Counted from the stretch's first letter, positions 18,337 through 27,311 are shown. The stretch is DNA of 64,000 nucleotides from Confluentibacter citreus (GCF_002807055.1 NZ_NIXN01000005.1:209146-273145); one strand, 5' to 3'. The notes: generated by a model from the letters alone, not told the origin. Numbers and translations: made by a program.

Positions 18337-19260
18337 TTACTGGGCTTTTGGTTTATAAATAAACATAAAATAAAGACCGATAATGATAAAAGGAATGCTT
18401 AACCATTGTCCGGTATTCAATCCAAACCAATTAATATATTCTTCACCTTGAGGCTCTTTAACAAATTCCACAAAGAAACGAACGGTCCAAAGTAACACTA
18501 AAAACAGACCAAATAAGAAGCCGGTTTGATCTCTTTTAGGAGTTTTAGAATACACAAACCATAAAATTAAGAACACAAATATATAGCAGAAAGATTCATA
18601 TAATTGTGCTGGATGTCTGTAAGGAACAGCTTCTAATAAATCAGCAAACTGTGGATTTTCTACAACAGCATCATATGCTTTTTGAACATCTTTTATACCT
18701 GTTAATTGGGTAATTTCATATTTGTTATAGTAATCTTGTATGAAGCGGACACCAAAGTTAGAATCGGTTACTTTTCCAATAATTTCTGAATTAATAAAAT
18801 TGCCTATTCTAATAAAAACAGCTCCAGAAGCAACCGAGATAACGACTCTATCCAAAATCCAAAGCAATGATTTATAGTTGTACTTTTTTCTATATAAATA
18901 CATACCAACAATAATACCAATGGCAGCCCCATGACTTGCTAATCCTTGAAATCCAGTGAATTCAATCCCATTTTTAAAACTGAATGGTAAAAAAATGCTG
19001 AAAAAATCTTCTGAAATAAGTTCCGATTGATAAAATAGCACATGCCCCAAACGCGCACCAATCATGGTTGCTAAAACAGTGTATATAAAAAGGGGATCCA
19101 AATAGTCTAAATCTATTTTTTCCCTAATGAAAATACGTTTCATGATATACCAACCCAGAATGAAAGCGACCACCCACATAAGGCTATAAAAATGAAGATT
19201 AAAGTTGCCTACAATGTTAAAGGCTGATATAGGATTCCAATCAAATTTTAATAAATACAT
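18337..19260 (-). CDS. lgt: Prolipoprotein diacylglyceryl transferase
   Basis: 307 residues, polytopic membrane enzyme that adds diacylglycerol to the lipobox cysteine of prolipoproteins. GLASHGAAIGIIVG (about residue 105) carries the essential histidine and RIGNFINSEIIGK (about 150) the conserved arginine and Lgt signature. HPAQLYES and the C-terminal FVEFVKEPQGEE are also typical. The gene lies among lipoprotein genes (DUF192, PPIase, gldI) on the same strand with 6-15 bp gaps, an apparent lipoprotein-biogenesis operon. Confidence 0.96.
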   Translation of the reverse strand: MYLLKFDWNPISAFNIVGNFNLHFYSLMWVVAFILGWYIMKRIFIREKIDLDYLDPLFIYTVLATMIGARLGHVLFYQSELISEDFFSIFLPFSFKNGIEFTGFQGLASHGAAIGIIVGMYLYRKKYNYKSLLWILDRVVISVASGAVFIRIGNFINSEIIGKVTDSNFGVRFIQDYYNKYEITQLTGIKDVQKAYDAVVENPQFADLLEAVPYRHPAQLYESFCYIFVFLILWFVYSKTPKRDQTGFLFGLFLVLLWTVRFFVEFVKEPQGEEYINWFGLNTGQWLSIPFIIIGLYFMFIYKPKAQ

Positions 19261-19266
19261 AGATTC

Positions 19267-20391
19267 TTATTTCAAAATTTCTAAAATTTCAACTTCAAAT
19301 ATCAAATTGGTCTTTGGAGGAATATCTCTATTTCCAGTTTCGCCATACGCTAAATGATAAGGGATAAAAAGGGTGGCTTTATCACCAACACTTAATTGTT
19401 TCAAACCTTCTTTAAATCCAGGGATCATTCGGGCATCTGGGCCAATTTCAAAAATGATTGGTTCATACCCATTGGCTGCTTTTTGGCGTAGGTTAACAGC
19501 ATCAAGCGCTTCTGCGGTTTCTAATTTACTGGTTCCAAGAAGTTTTCCATCTTCAAAATAAACTGTATAATTTCCCAATATTTTATGAGTTTCAGTCAGT
19601 TTTTCACCCGTGCCTTTTTCGGTAATAATATATTCTAAGCCAGAAGGTAGGGTGGTTGTTTTTTCTTTTTGTGTATTGAATTTTTCTTGGTTAGATTTTA
19701 GTAAAGCCGCCTTCTTTTCTGCTTTTTCTTTTTCTAGACGTTCTATTTCCGCAAAATGGTTTTTAAAGATACTCGTAGCATTAAACGATTTCGCGTCTTT
19801 ACCTTTTCTAATAATGTTTAACTCTTCAATAACAATAGGTTCTAAAGGTTTGTTGGCAGGATCGGTTTTTACATTGGAAATGGAATCCTGGATATCAATT
19901 CCCAGAACTAATTCACCAAAAACAGTATGCACGTTGTCTAAGGAAGGCTTCGGTATTTCGGTTATAAAAAACTGACTTCCATTGGTGTTGGGTCCCGAAT
20001 TAGCCATAGAAAGTATGCCTGGCTTATCGTGTTTTAAATCAGTTTTGAATTCATCATTAAATTTATATCCAGGACTTCCCATCCCATTACCCATAGGGTC
20101 ACCACCTTGAATCATAAATCCATCCATAACACGATGGAAAATAAGGCCGTTATAAAACTTTTTTCCTTTATAAGTTTCATCAACAAGGGTATTAGTCCCT
20201 TCAGCAAGCGATATAAAATTAGCTACCGTTACAGGTGTTTTGTCATAAAATAACCTAGCAACCATAGTACCTTTAGTAGTGACAAATTCGGCATATATAC
20301 CATCCTCTAAATCTGGGTATTGTGCCTTACAAGACGAAAATCCCATTATAAAAATCAGGGATAAACCTAGAAGCTGTTTAAAAACTCTCAT
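19267..20391 (-). CDS. Cyclophilin-FKBP fusion peptidyl-prolyl isomerase, lipoprotein
   Basis: 374 residues. A lipobox (FMGFSSCKA) suggests a periplasmic or outer-membrane-anchored lipoprotein. Residues about 30-195 are a cyclophilin domain (FHRVMDGFMIQGGDP, NTNGSQFFITEIPKPSLDNVHTVFG split across the active site). A charged helical linker (about 200-240) leads to an FKBP domain (about 250-374) with FEIGPDARMIPGFKEGLKQLSVGDKATLFIP-type core and YGETGNRDIPPKTNLIFEVEIL. Two unrelated PPIase folds in one chain are expected to assist folding of exported proteins. It is 3 bp from gldI. Confidence 0.93.
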   Translation of the reverse strand: MRVFKQLLGLSLIFIMGFSSCKAQYPDLEDGIYAEFVTTKGTMVARLFYDKTPVTVANFISLAEGTNTLVDETYKGKKFYNGLIFHRVMDGFMIQGGDPMGNGMGSPGYKFNDEFKTDLKHDKPGILSMANSGPNTNGSQFFITEIPKPSLDNVHTVFGELVLGIDIQDSISNVKTDPANKPLEPIVIEELNIIRKGKDAKSFNATSIFKNHFAEIERLEKEKAEKKAALLKSNQEKFNTQKEKTTTLPSGLEYIITEKGTGEKLTETHKILGNYTVYFEDGKLLGTSKLETAEALDAVNLRQKAANGYEPIIFEIGPDARMIPGFKEGLKQLSVGDKATLFIPYHLAYGETGNRDIPPKTNLIFEVEILEILK

Positions 20392-20394
20392 AAA

Positions 20395-20940
20395 TTAATC
20401 AGATTGGTTTTCGGTAATTGAATGGACAGTGACTTCGCATATTAGAGGTATGTTAGTTCCAATTTTATTTAGATCGCCATAATAACCGTATGCTTTTTGG
20501 GAAGGGAATAAGAAGGTTACCGTTTCGCCGGTTTTCATGAGTTTTAATCCTTCACGAAGCCCCGTAAACAATTCTTCTTTATCCATCACATACGTTTTGT
20601 CTTTAATATCGTCCTTGGAATATATTAAAGAACCATTTAAGTCTTTAACCTCATAATCATAGTTAATAATATCACCAAATTCTGGAGTTTCTAAGCTGTC
20701 AATGTCTACTTTGGTATTATAATAATACCAAAATCCACTTTTAGAGGCAATGTAATCTTTCTTTTCTCTCTCCATTAATTTTTTAATGGTTGCTTGTTCA
20801 TTAGCATTTAACTTTTTATTCCTTTCAACAGACGCATCAATGAATGAGCCTGTTTTTGTGGAAATTGGTTTTCTTGCTTCTGGCATTTTACAGCTAGCGA
20901 AGGCCAATAATAGTAGGGCTAGGGTTAGTAATTTATTCAT
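20395..20940 (-). CDS. gldI: Gliding motility-associated FKBP-type PPIase GldI
   Basis: 181 residues, near the length of known GldI. Lipoprotein signal LLAFASCK, then a FKBP-type domain in the C-terminal half (DIINYDYEVKDLNGSLIYS, LFTGLREGLKLMKTGETVTFLFPSQKAYGYYGD, GTNIPLICEVTVHSI). GldI is required for gliding and the associated type IX secretion in Flavobacterium. Its position between another PPIase and a DHH phosphoesterase is consistent. It overlaps the upstream phosphoesterase gene by 8 bp. Functional equivalence to GldI is inferred from family and context. Confidence 0.85.
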   Translation of the reverse strand: MNKLLTLALLLLAFASCKMPEARKPISTKTGSFIDASVERNKKLNANEQATIKKLMEREKKDYIASKSGFWYYYNTKVDIDSLETPEFGDIINYDYEVKDLNGSLIYSKDDIKDKTYVMDKEELFTGLREGLKLMKTGETVTFLFPSQKAYGYYGDLNKIGTNIPLICEVTVHSITENQSD

Positions 20941-21952
20941 TGTTTAGGGCTTTATTATAAGTAGGCAATATACTAATAAATTTTTCAACTGTATCTTTTA
21001 AAGATAATAGGCTTTTCCCTCCAGCAGCATTTGTATGGCCGCCTCCTTCAAAATGAGCTCTTGAAAATTCGTTAACCGAAAAGTTTCCCTTAGAGCGCAA
21101 CGATATTTTAATGATACCCTCTTGTTTGTCTTCAATAAAAATAGCAGCCATAACAATGTTGTTTAATGATAAACCATAATTAACAACACCTTCTGTATCT
21201 CCTTTTTTGTAATTATATTTATTTAATTCTTTTTGGGATAAGGTAATGTAAGCTGTTCTAGATTCTGGAACAATCCTTAAGTTTTCAAGTGCACATCCTA
21301 AAAGTTGTAACTTTTCGTAAGTGTTAGTATCAAAAACATTGTTATGGATTTGTGAGTTATTGGCTCCTTTTTCAATAAGATTTGCAGCGATACGGTGTGT
21401 CTGGCTTGTAGTACATGAAAACCTAAACGACCCCGTATCGGTCATAATACCAACATATAAACAGGTGGCAATATCCGTATCAATTGTATTGGCATCTCCC
21501 AGCATATCAATAAAATGATATACCATTTCACACGTAGAACTCATGGCAATATCCGAAAAAACATAATTAGCATAGTCTTCTGGTGTTTGATGATGGTCTA
21601 TCATTATTTTTACGGCATTGCTTTGGGTTAAAACACCTTCCATACTGCCAGTTCTATGCAAGGCATTAAAATCTAAAGTAAATATAATGTCTGCCTTTTG
21701 TATTAAATTGTCACACTCTTTTGTTTGGGAATCGTGTTTTAAAACAGTGTTGTCGCCCGGCATCCACTTTAAAAAATCCGGATAGTCATTAGGTGCAATT
21801 ACAGTAGCTTGGTGATTGTGTTTTTTTAGGTAATGATATAAACCAAGTGTAGAGCCCATGGCATCGCCATCAGGGTTTTTATGTGGAACAATAACAATCT
21901 GTTTTGGAGACCCCAATAATTGTTTAATGCGTTCAATATCTTGTTGTGTCAT
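20933..21952 (-). CDS. DHH family phosphoesterase (NrnA-like oligoribonuclease/pAp phosphatase)
   Basis: 339 residues. DHH-domain motifs are in order: VPHKNPDGDAMGSTLGL (motif I, DGD), TLDFNALHRTG (motif II), MIDHHQTPE (motif III, DHH), and the DHHA1 domain ends in FEGGGHTNAAGGKS. The family hydrolyses short oligonucleotides and 3'-phosphoadenosine 5'-phosphate with Mn. It is cytoplasmic. It heads the minus-strand operon that continues with gldI. Confidence 0.92.
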   Translation of the reverse strand: MTQQDIERIKQLLGSPKQIVIVPHKNPDGDAMGSTLGLYHYLKKHNHQATVIAPNDYPDFLKWMPGDNTVLKHDSQTKECDNLIQKADIIFTLDFNALHRTGSMEGVLTQSNAVKIMIDHHQTPEDYANYVFSDIAMSSTCEMVYHFIDMLGDANTIDTDIATCLYVGIMTDTGSFRFSCTTSQTHRIAANLIEKGANNSQIHNNVFDTNTYEKLQLLGCALENLRIVPESRTAYITLSQKELNKYNYKKGDTEGVVNYGLSLNNIVMAAIFIEDKQEGIIKISLRSKGNFSVNEFSRAHFEGGGHTNAAGGKSLLSLKDTVEKFISILPTYNKALNNE

Positions 21953-21991
21953 AGGAAGCGAAGATACAATTTTTTTAAAACTGGATTAACT

Positions 21992-22020
21992 TGTTTTAAT
22001 GAGAAATACGTTACTTTTGC
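21992..22020 (+). promoter_or_regulatory. ndk promoter
   Basis: TTG at 21992-21994, 18 nt, then TACTTTTG at 22013-22020 matches the Bacteroidota consensus well. Transcription would start near 22027 and leave a leader of about 100 nt before the ndk start at 22130. No clear riboswitch was seen in the leader. Confidence 0.7.
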
Positions 22021-22129
22021 ACCGAAAATTACAAAGAGGTTTTGAATGTATTTTCTAAAGAGTCGGTTTATGATTTCATGAACATCTAGTTATCAAACAG
22101 TTAAAAATTGAATAATTTAAAACAAAAAA

Positions 22130-22549
22130 ATGGCAACAAATAGAACATTTACCATGCTAAAACCAGATGCTGTTGAAAAAGGACACATTGGTGCGATACT
22201 TGAAAAAATTTCAGCTTCGGGATTTAGAATAGTGGCAATGAAATTAACACGAATGACCAAAGCTGATGCACAAACTTTTTATGGAATTCATAAAGAACGC
22301 CCATTTTTTGGGGAATTGGTAGAGTATATGACTCGTGGCCCTATTGTAGCCGCTATTTTAGAAAAAGATAATGCTGTTGAAGATTTTAGAACTTTAATAG
22401 GTGCCACAAACCCTGCGGATGCAGCTGAAGGCACTATTCGGAAAATGTTTGCTGCATCTTTAGGTGAAAATGCGGTACACGGAAGTGATAGCGATGAAAA
22501 TGCCGCTATAGAAGGTGCTTTTCATTTTTCAGGAAGAGAGATGTTTTAA
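22130..22549 (+). CDS. ndk: Nucleoside-diphosphate kinase
   Basis: 139 residues, full length. [20 protein letters not shown] is the N-terminal signature, and the phosphohistidine lies in [20 protein letters not shown] (His about 116). It transfers the gamma phosphate between NTPs and NDPs in the cytoplasm. Stand-alone transcript with a promoter upstream and a strong hairpin terminator downstream. Confidence 0.98.
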   Translation: MATNRTFTMLKPDAVEKGHIGAILEKISASGFRIVAMKLTRMTKADAQTFYGIHKERPFFGELVEYMTRGPIVAAILEKDNAVEDFRTLIGATNPADAAEGTIRKMFAASLGENAVHGSDSDENAAIEGAFHFSGREMF

Positions 22550-22575
22550 AAAGCATTCACAATATTTACATATTA

Positions 22576-22601
22576 AAAAGCCTGCATATTTGCAGGCTTT
22601 T
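22576..22601. terminator. Bidirectional terminator between ndk and csp gene
   Basis: AAAAGCCTGCA / TGCAGGCTTTT with a 4 nt loop, A-rich on one side and T-rich on the other, so it can terminate the convergent ndk and cold-shock transcripts. Confidence 0.85.
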
Positions 22602-22641
22602 AAATTTCTCAAAAGTTAAAATAATAGATAATGTATATATA

Positions 22642-22833
22642 TTAGATGACTTTTACGTTTACTGCGTTTAACCCTTTTCTACCTTCCTGTAAATCAAATT
22701 CAACGGCATCGCCTTCGCGAATTTCGTCAACTAATCCAGAAATGTGAACAAAATGCTCTTTTTTTGAACCTTCTTCGACAATGAATCCAAAACCTTTAGA
22801 CTCGTTAAAGAATTTTACGGTACCTTTACTCAT
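22642..22833 (-). CDS. Cold shock domain protein (copy 1)
   Basis: 63 residues from ATG at 22833. A longer frame from 22908 is discarded because the extra 25 residues run into the preceding terminator and are absent from the paralogue. The RNP motifs KGFGFI and HFVHIS of the cold-shock domain are present. It binds single-stranded RNA/DNA and acts as an RNA chaperone. About nine tenths identical to the neighbouring copy at 22950. Confidence 0.95.
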   Translation of the reverse strand: MSKGTVKFFNESKGFGFIVEEGSKKEHFVHISGLVDEIREGDAVEFDLQEGRKGLNAVNVKVI

Positions 22834-22892
22834 ACTTAAAAAATTAAATTTGTTATTATAACAAATATAATAGAAAATATTATTGGAGCAAC

Positions 22893-22929
22893 AAAAAAAG
22901 CCTGTCAATTATTTGACAGGCTTTTTTTT
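22893..22929. terminator. Terminator between the two cold-shock genes
   Basis: Perfect stem AAAAAAAGCCTGTCAA / TTGACAGGCTTTTTTT. It ends the copy-2 transcript, so the two cold-shock genes are separate transcription units. Confidence 0.85.
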
Positions 22930-22949
22930 GTAAATTGTTAAAGTATATA

Positions 22950-23141
22950 TTAGATTACTTTTACGTTTACTGCATTTAGACCTTTTTTACCTTCTTGTAA
23001 ATCAAATTCTACTGCATCACCTTCACGAATTTCATCTGTTAATCCAGAAATGTGTACAAAATGTTCTTTGTTGTTGCCATCTTCAGTGATAAATCCAAAA
23101 CCTTTAGAGTCATTGAAGAATTTTACGGTACCTTTACTCAT
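22950..23141 (-). CDS. Cold shock domain protein (copy 2)
   Basis: 63 residues with the same RNP1/RNP2 motifs (KGFGFI, HFVHIS) and the same C-terminus (GLNAVNVKVI) as copy 1, differing at a handful of positions (NDSKGFGFITEDGNN against NESKGFGFIVEEGSK). A recent tandem duplication is the simplest origin. The 150 bp leader up to the DUF721 gene is AT-rich and could hold the long leader usual for cold-shock mRNAs. Confidence 0.95.
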   Translation of the reverse strand: MSKGTVKFFNDSKGFGFITEDGNNKEHFVHISGLTDEIREGDAVEFDLQEGKKGLNAVNVKVI

Positions 23142-23294
23142 TGTTATAAATATAAAAAATTAAGTGACAAAGATATAACTATAATTGATAATAGCTAGTT
23201 ATTTTTTATTTTATATTTTTTTATTTTAAAATATTGATATTGAACTCATTTTAATTGTCCATACAATTGAAAAAGTTTTACATGCGTTCATTAA

Positions 23295-23591
23295 TTAACG
23301 TAGCACAATTTTTTTGATTAATGGCTTTCCAAGCGCTTCATTTAGCATAGACATAATTTTATCTTTTCCGTAGCTTAATTCTTCGCGAAGGACGCTAGAA
23401 CTTAATTGTACATAAAGAATGTCACGTTCAAGTTGCACGGATGTGGTATATTTATTAACCCCATTGCCCATTAAGTTGGACCAAGCATCGGCGACGTTTA
23501 CTTTGTCTAGTCCGGTTTCTAATTTATTGGTTTCAACAAACTCTTTAAGGGCATCGGCAATACTGATATGGTCGTTATGGCGTTTTGGCAT
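23295..23591 (-). CDS. DUF721 domain protein (DciA-like)
   Basis: 98 residues. The DUF721 pattern is visible: N-terminal helix SIADALKEFVETNKLETGLDKVNVADAWSNLMG, then VQLERDILYVQLSSSVLREELSYGKDKIMSMLNEALG and the terminal IKKIVLR. In other bacteria this domain forms DciA, a loader of the replicative helicase DnaB. The genomic neighbourhood with recF (23634-25397) supports a replication role. The gene may be the last of the recF transcript (42 bp gap). Confidence 0.8.
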   Translation of the reverse strand: MPKRHNDHISIADALKEFVETNKLETGLDKVNVADAWSNLMGNGVNKYTTSVQLERDILYVQLSSSVLREELSYGKDKIMSMLNEALGKPLIKKIVLR

Positions 23592-23633
23592 GTTTACTAA
23601 TTTGAATGTTTTTTACTCATCATAGCCTGATTT

Positions 23634-24314
23634 TTAAATACTGAATTCATGTAATTTTTTTACAAGCTTTTCTTTTTGATACCAATCGTTATAAACTAAT
23701 TCTAAGTTTTTCACTTTAAAAGAACCAAAATGATGACTTCTGTATGCTTCAATTAATTTTAAAAATTGTAATTTATCATTTAATTTATTTTGAAATCTCA
23801 TAACTGTAGTATGGGCCGTTTCTATGGCGTATCGCTTGTCTATACTTTGTTGTAAGTTACTATTTTTAAAATTATTCCTTAAATTATTTCTTATGCTATT
23901 TAAAAAATTGTTATTCATAAAACCTTGAATCATGAGACAAGAAGGGGATGCCGTAATGCCTCTAAATTCAATTTCAATTTCAGGGTTTTCAATCAAACTT
24001 TTCGATATCAAATCAATATATTCTGAAATATCAATACGTTCTAATTGAAAGCCTTCATAACAGGAGATGATAGACATGACTGTTATATGAATATCCGAAT
24101 TTTTATAATAATATTGATTAGGTTCAACGGTTTTAATATTATTTAAAAATTTTTGAATGTTATTTTTAACTGCATCAGGAGGTCTTATTAAAAGTGTTAT
24201 CCCAAACCTATTATCTAAAGATGAATTTATTAATTTATCAACTTCGTAATCGTCATCCATAATCTTTTTCATGGATTCTATATAAAGTTTGTTGTAATGT
24301 TCTTCCAGATTCAT
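23634..24314 (-). CDS. 2H phosphoesterase superfamily protein
   Basis: 226 residues. Two H-x-T/S-h motifs, HITVMS (about residue 76) and HTTVMRF (about residue 168), about 90 residues apart in a two-lobed alpha/beta frame are the hallmark of 2H (LigT-like) phosphoesterases, which act on 2'-5' bonds or cyclic phosphates in RNA and nucleotides. It is 3 bp downstream of recF, so they are almost certainly translated from one mRNA. The substrate is unknown. The frame is AT-rich, Asn/Ile-heavy. Confidence 0.7.
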   Translation of the reverse strand: MNLEEHYNKLYIESMKKIMDDDYEVDKLINSSLDNRFGITLLIRPPDAVKNNIQKFLNNIKTVEPNQYYYKNSDIHITVMSIISCYEGFQLERIDISEYIDLISKSLIENPEIEIEFRGITASPSCLMIQGFMNNNFLNSIRNNLRNNFKNSNLQQSIDKRYAIETAHTTVMRFQNKLNDKLQFLKLIEAYRSHHFGSFKVKNLELVYNDWYQKEKLVKKLHEFSI

Positions 24315-24317
24315 TTC

Positions 24318-25397
24318 CTAAAGCCTAAACATTTCGTAAGATTGATGTACTTGTTTTATAACATCTTCAGTTCGTTCTGGGTGGGTATCGCTTATAAATA
24401 GCTGGCCAAAATGTTCGTCGTTCACTAATTTAATGATTTGCGCCACACGATTTTCATCTAATTTATCAAAAATATCATCCAATAATAAAATAGGATTGAC
24501 ACCACTCTGAGCTTTTATAAAATCGAATTGTGCCAATTTTAAAGCAATTAAAAACGATTTTTGTTGTCCTTGACTTCCGAATTTTTTAATAGGATGTTCC
24601 TTAATATTAAAACTCAAATCGTCTTTATGGATGCCAACATTGGTGTATTGCAAGGCCTTATCTTTATTAATGTTGTTTTGTAAGAGGGTGTTTAGATTGT
24701 TTTCAAATAAATCGCTTTCATAAACCAATTCAACATCTTCTTTGTCGTTGCTTATAACTTTGTAGCGCGACTTAAAAACAGGGATAAATGCCTTTAAAAA
24801 AGCAGCTCGTTTTTCAAAAATACGTGTGCCATAGTCTGTTAGCTGATTGTTATAAATATCAATCGTATCGGCATTAAACGTATGGTTTAAAGCGAAATAT
24901 TTTAAAAGTGCATTGCGCTGAGCCAATACTTTGGTATATTTTATTAAATCTGACAAATAATTTTTATCACTCTGGGAAATGACGCTGTCAATAAATTTCC
25001 TTCGGGTGTCGCTACCTTCAATAATAAGGTCTCTATCGGCTGGAGATATAATAACCAAAGGCAACAATCCGATGTGGTCACTAAACTTATCGTATATTTT
25101 GCCATTACGCTTGATTACCTTTTTTTGTCCACGCTTTAAACTAACCACTATTTTTTCGATGGTATCATCTTTATGGTAATCACCATTAATTACAAAAAAA
25201 TCTTCATCGTGTTTTATGTTTTGGGTCGCTACCGGATTAAAGTAACTTTTCCCAAAAGATAAATGGTAAATAGCGTCTAAAACATTCGTTTTTCCTAAAC
25301 CATTATTTCCTACGATGCAGTTTATCTTGTCGTTAAAGACAAATGATTTGCTATCAAAATTTTTATAATTGAGAAGGGAAAGCGATTTTAAAATCAT
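24318..25397 (-). CDS. recF: DNA replication and repair protein RecF
   Basis: 359 residues. SMC-like ABC ATPase: Walker [10 protein letters not shown] (about 30-38), signature [17 protein letters not shown] (about 272), Walker [17 protein letters not shown] (about 302-317). It loads or protects at single-strand gaps with RecO/RecR. Here it is not next to dnaN/gyrB but heads an operon with a 2H phosphoesterase and DUF721, divergent from a TPR gene. Confidence 0.96.
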   Translation of the reverse strand: MILKSLSLLNYKNFDSKSFVFNDKINCIVGNNGLGKTNVLDAIYHLSFGKSYFNPVATQNIKHDEDFFVINGDYHKDDTIEKIVVSLKRGQKKVIKRNGKIYDKFSDHIGLLPLVIISPADRDLIIEGSDTRRKFIDSVISQSDKNYLSDLIKYTKVLAQRNALLKYFALNHTFNADTIDIYNNQLTDYGTRIFEKRAAFLKAFIPVFKSRYKVISNDKEDVELVYESDLFENNLNTLLQNNINKDKALQYTNVGIHKDDLSFNIKEHPIKKFGSQGQQKSFLIALKLAQFDFIKAQSGVNPILLLDDIFDKLDENRVAQIIKLVNDEHFGQLFISDTHPERTEDVIKQVHQSYEMFRL

Positions 25398-25501
25398 ATA
25401 AATAATAACTTATAGGGTATTTGGAGTGCAAACTCGTAAAAAGAACTGCAAATTATTGAAAAATATCAAATAAATACCCTTTTAGTTATGAAGAAAAATT
25501 A

Positions 25502-25509
25502 TATTTTTG
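25502..25509 (+). promoter_or_regulatory. -7 element before the TPR-ribH operon
   Basis: TATTTTTG fits the TAnnTTTG element and lies 21 bp before the chosen TPR start. It overlaps the alternative start at 25507, which argues that translation begins at 25531. Confidence 0.5.
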
Positions 25510-25530
25510 CGGCGCATTAAAATACAATAC

Positions 25531-26301
25531 ATGGCAACTTATAATAAAAGAGGAAGCAGACCAAAAACAAAAGAAGAGGTAGAGCAAAATATTGAAGAAA
25601 GTTCTACAACAGCAGAGGTATTTAACACACTGGATCAATCAGCTTCAAGAACAGAAGCGTTTGTTGAAAAAAACCAAAAATATATTTTTATTGTAATAGG
25701 ACTTGTTGCGGCAGTTGTACTAGGGTATTTAGGTTATAATGAATTTATAGCAAAGCCAAAACAAGTGGAAGCCATGAACGACATGTTTCAAGCCCAGAAA
25801 TATTTTAATGAAGCTATAAATGGTGTTGAAAAAGATTCTTTATTCAATTTGGCATTGAATGGCGGTGAAGGTAAATACGGTTTCTTAGATATTATTGAAG
25901 AATATAAAGGTACACCAGCAGCAAATTTAGCTAATTATTGTGCAGGTACTGCCTATTTAAGATTGAAGGATTACAAAAAAGCTGTTGAGCATTTAGGTAA
26001 TTTTAAAAGTGATGATGAAATTTTAGCGCCATTGGCAAAAGGTAATATTGGCGATGCATTTGTACAATTAAACCAGCCAGAAGATGCTTTAGATTATTAT
26101 GAGCAAGCGGCTAACATGAGAACTAACGAGTATACAGCACCCATGTACTTATACAAAGCTGGGGCTATTGCTTTAGAATTAGGTAAAGCAGATAAAGCAT
26201 TAACTTATTTTGAACAAATTAAGGAAGAATTCCCTAATTCGACTGAAGCAGCCACTATTGATGTATTTATAGGTAAAGCACGCGTGTTGGCAAATAAATA
26301 A
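25531..26301 (+). CDS. Tetratricopeptide repeat membrane protein
   Basis: 256 residues from ATG at 25531; an upstream in-frame start would lie inside the promoter. One membrane segment (YIFIVIGLVAAVVLGYLGY, about 47-65) is followed by TPR units (about 125-250, for example AYLRLKDYKKAVEHLGNF and AGAIALELGKADKALTYFEQI). Topology suggests a membrane-anchored periplasmic TPR domain of the YfgM/BamD type. ribH starts 1 bp after the stop, so they share a transcript. Confidence 0.85.
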   Translation: MATYNKRGSRPKTKEEVEQNIEESSTTAEVFNTLDQSASRTEAFVEKNQKYIFIVIGLVAAVVLGYLGYNEFIAKPKQVEAMNDMFQAQKYFNEAINGVEKDSLFNLALNGGEGKYGFLDIIEEYKGTPAANLANYCAGTAYLRLKDYKKAVEHLGNFKSDDEILAPLAKGNIGDAFVQLNQPEDALDYYEQAANMRTNEYTAPMYLYKAGAIALELGKADKALTYFEQIKEEFPNSTEAATIDVFIGKARVLANK

Positions 26302-26302
26302 T

Positions 26303-26788
26303 ATGGCAACAGCTAATAAAAACTTATCAGATTATGATAAAGCTACAATCCCAAACGCGAAAGATTTTCGGTTTGGGATTGTTGTTTCTGAGTGGAATGA
26401 TACCATTACCGAAGGGTTATTTCAAGGTGCTTACAATGCTCTAATTGAGAATAGTGTTTCGCCAGAAAGCATTATTACATGGCATGTTCCAGGGAGTTTT
26501 GAGCTCATTTATGGCTGCAAAAAAATGCAGGAACAACAGGTAGATGCTATTATTGCCATTGGAAGTGTCATTCAAGGGGAAACCAAGCATTTCGATTTTG
26601 TTTGCGAGGGTGTTGCCCAAGGCATCAAAGATTTAAACGTATTACACGATACACCCGTGATTTTTTGTGTACTTACAGATAATACCATGCAACAGGCCTT
26701 AGACCGCTCTGGTGGTAAACATGGTAATAAAGGTACTGAAGCTGCTATTGCTGCTATTAAAATGGCTGATTTGCGTAAGAACGCTTAA
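26303..26788 (+). CDS. ribH: 6,7-dimethyl-8-ribityllumazine synthase
   Basis: 161 residues. Substrate loops are visible: SEWNDTITEGLFQGAY, HVPGSFELIYGCKKM and AIGSVIQGETKHFDFVCEGVAQGI (with the catalytic His), and late VLTDNTMQQALDRSGGKHGNKGTEAA. It condenses 3,4-dihydroxybutanone phosphate with the ribityl-aminouracil in riboflavin synthesis, normally as an icosahedral cage. It is separated from other rib genes; it follows the TPR gene by 1 bp. Confidence 0.97.
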   Translation: MATANKNLSDYDKATIPNAKDFRFGIVVSEWNDTITEGLFQGAYNALIENSVSPESIITWHVPGSFELIYGCKKMQEQQVDAIIAIGSVIQGETKHFDFVCEGVAQGIKDLNVLHDTPVIFCVLTDNTMQQALDRSGGKHGNKGTEAAIAAIKMADLRKNA

Positions 26789-26818
26789 ATAGAAGTTTCA
26801 AAGTCTCAAAGATTCAAA

Positions 26819-26987
26819 GTCTCAAAGTTTCTGAGTCTCAAAGTTGCAAAGTGAATAAGATTTAAAGCCTCAAAGTACCTAAGTATTTTTTAGTTTTAGA
26901 ATTTTACTCTCCAACTCTCCAACTCTGCAACTTTGCTACCCTGGTACTCTGTAGCTCTGCAACTTTGAAACTCAGAAACTTTGCCAC
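26819..26987. repeat. Long inverted repeat with internal reiterations
   Basis: The segment 26819-26846 and the segment 26960-26987 are complementary at 25 of 28 positions. Around each arm there are further loose repeats of TCAAAGTCTC or CAACTCTGC type. On the RNA this folds into a long hairpin directly after ribH. There is no coding potential. It could terminate or stabilise the TPR-ribH transcript. Confidence 0.7.
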
Positions 26988-27074
26988 TTGTCACCTGTTA
27001 ACAATTTTTAGCAATTCCTTTCCTTATTTCTGTCTATTTTTAAGTATTTTTGAGGTACAAGCAATACAACTATT

Positions 27075-27311
27075 TTGTTCAATCAGCGTAAGAATAAATC
27101 ATTCAATTATAAATCTAGATTTTCTAAAGAAACAAATTCAGATGCCAATCAGTTAGCCACTGATAGAGACAAGGATTTCGTTTCTAAATGGAAACAAGAC
27201 AGCCACTTGAATAAGCGCAAAGTAAAAGGTGGTATCTCAATGAAAATACTGATATTGGTTTTGGTATTATTATTGATTTGTATGTATGTATTGGAAAAAA
27301 AATACATGTAA
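27075..27311 (+). CDS. Small tail-anchored membrane protein, paralogue of the next gene
   Basis: 78 residues, starting with TTG at 27075 (no in-frame ATG fits). The N-terminus RKNKSFNYKSRF matches RKNKKFSYTPRYF of the next gene, followed by a charged region and a C-terminal membrane helix (ILILVLVLLLICMYV). I know no function. In related genomes such proteins beside ribH are sometimes labelled riboflavin synthase subunit beta; that label is probably carried over from ribH and is not supported by this sequence. Confidence 0.6.
   Translation: MFNQRKNKSFNYKSRFSKETNSDANQLATDRDKDFVSKWKQDSHLNKRKVKGGISMKILILVLVLLLICMYVLEKKYM

Noticed and set aside
22642..22908. 88-residue form of cold-shock copy 1
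   Set aside because: The extra N-terminus is encoded by the terminator and spacer and is absent from the paralogue; the 63-residue form is used.
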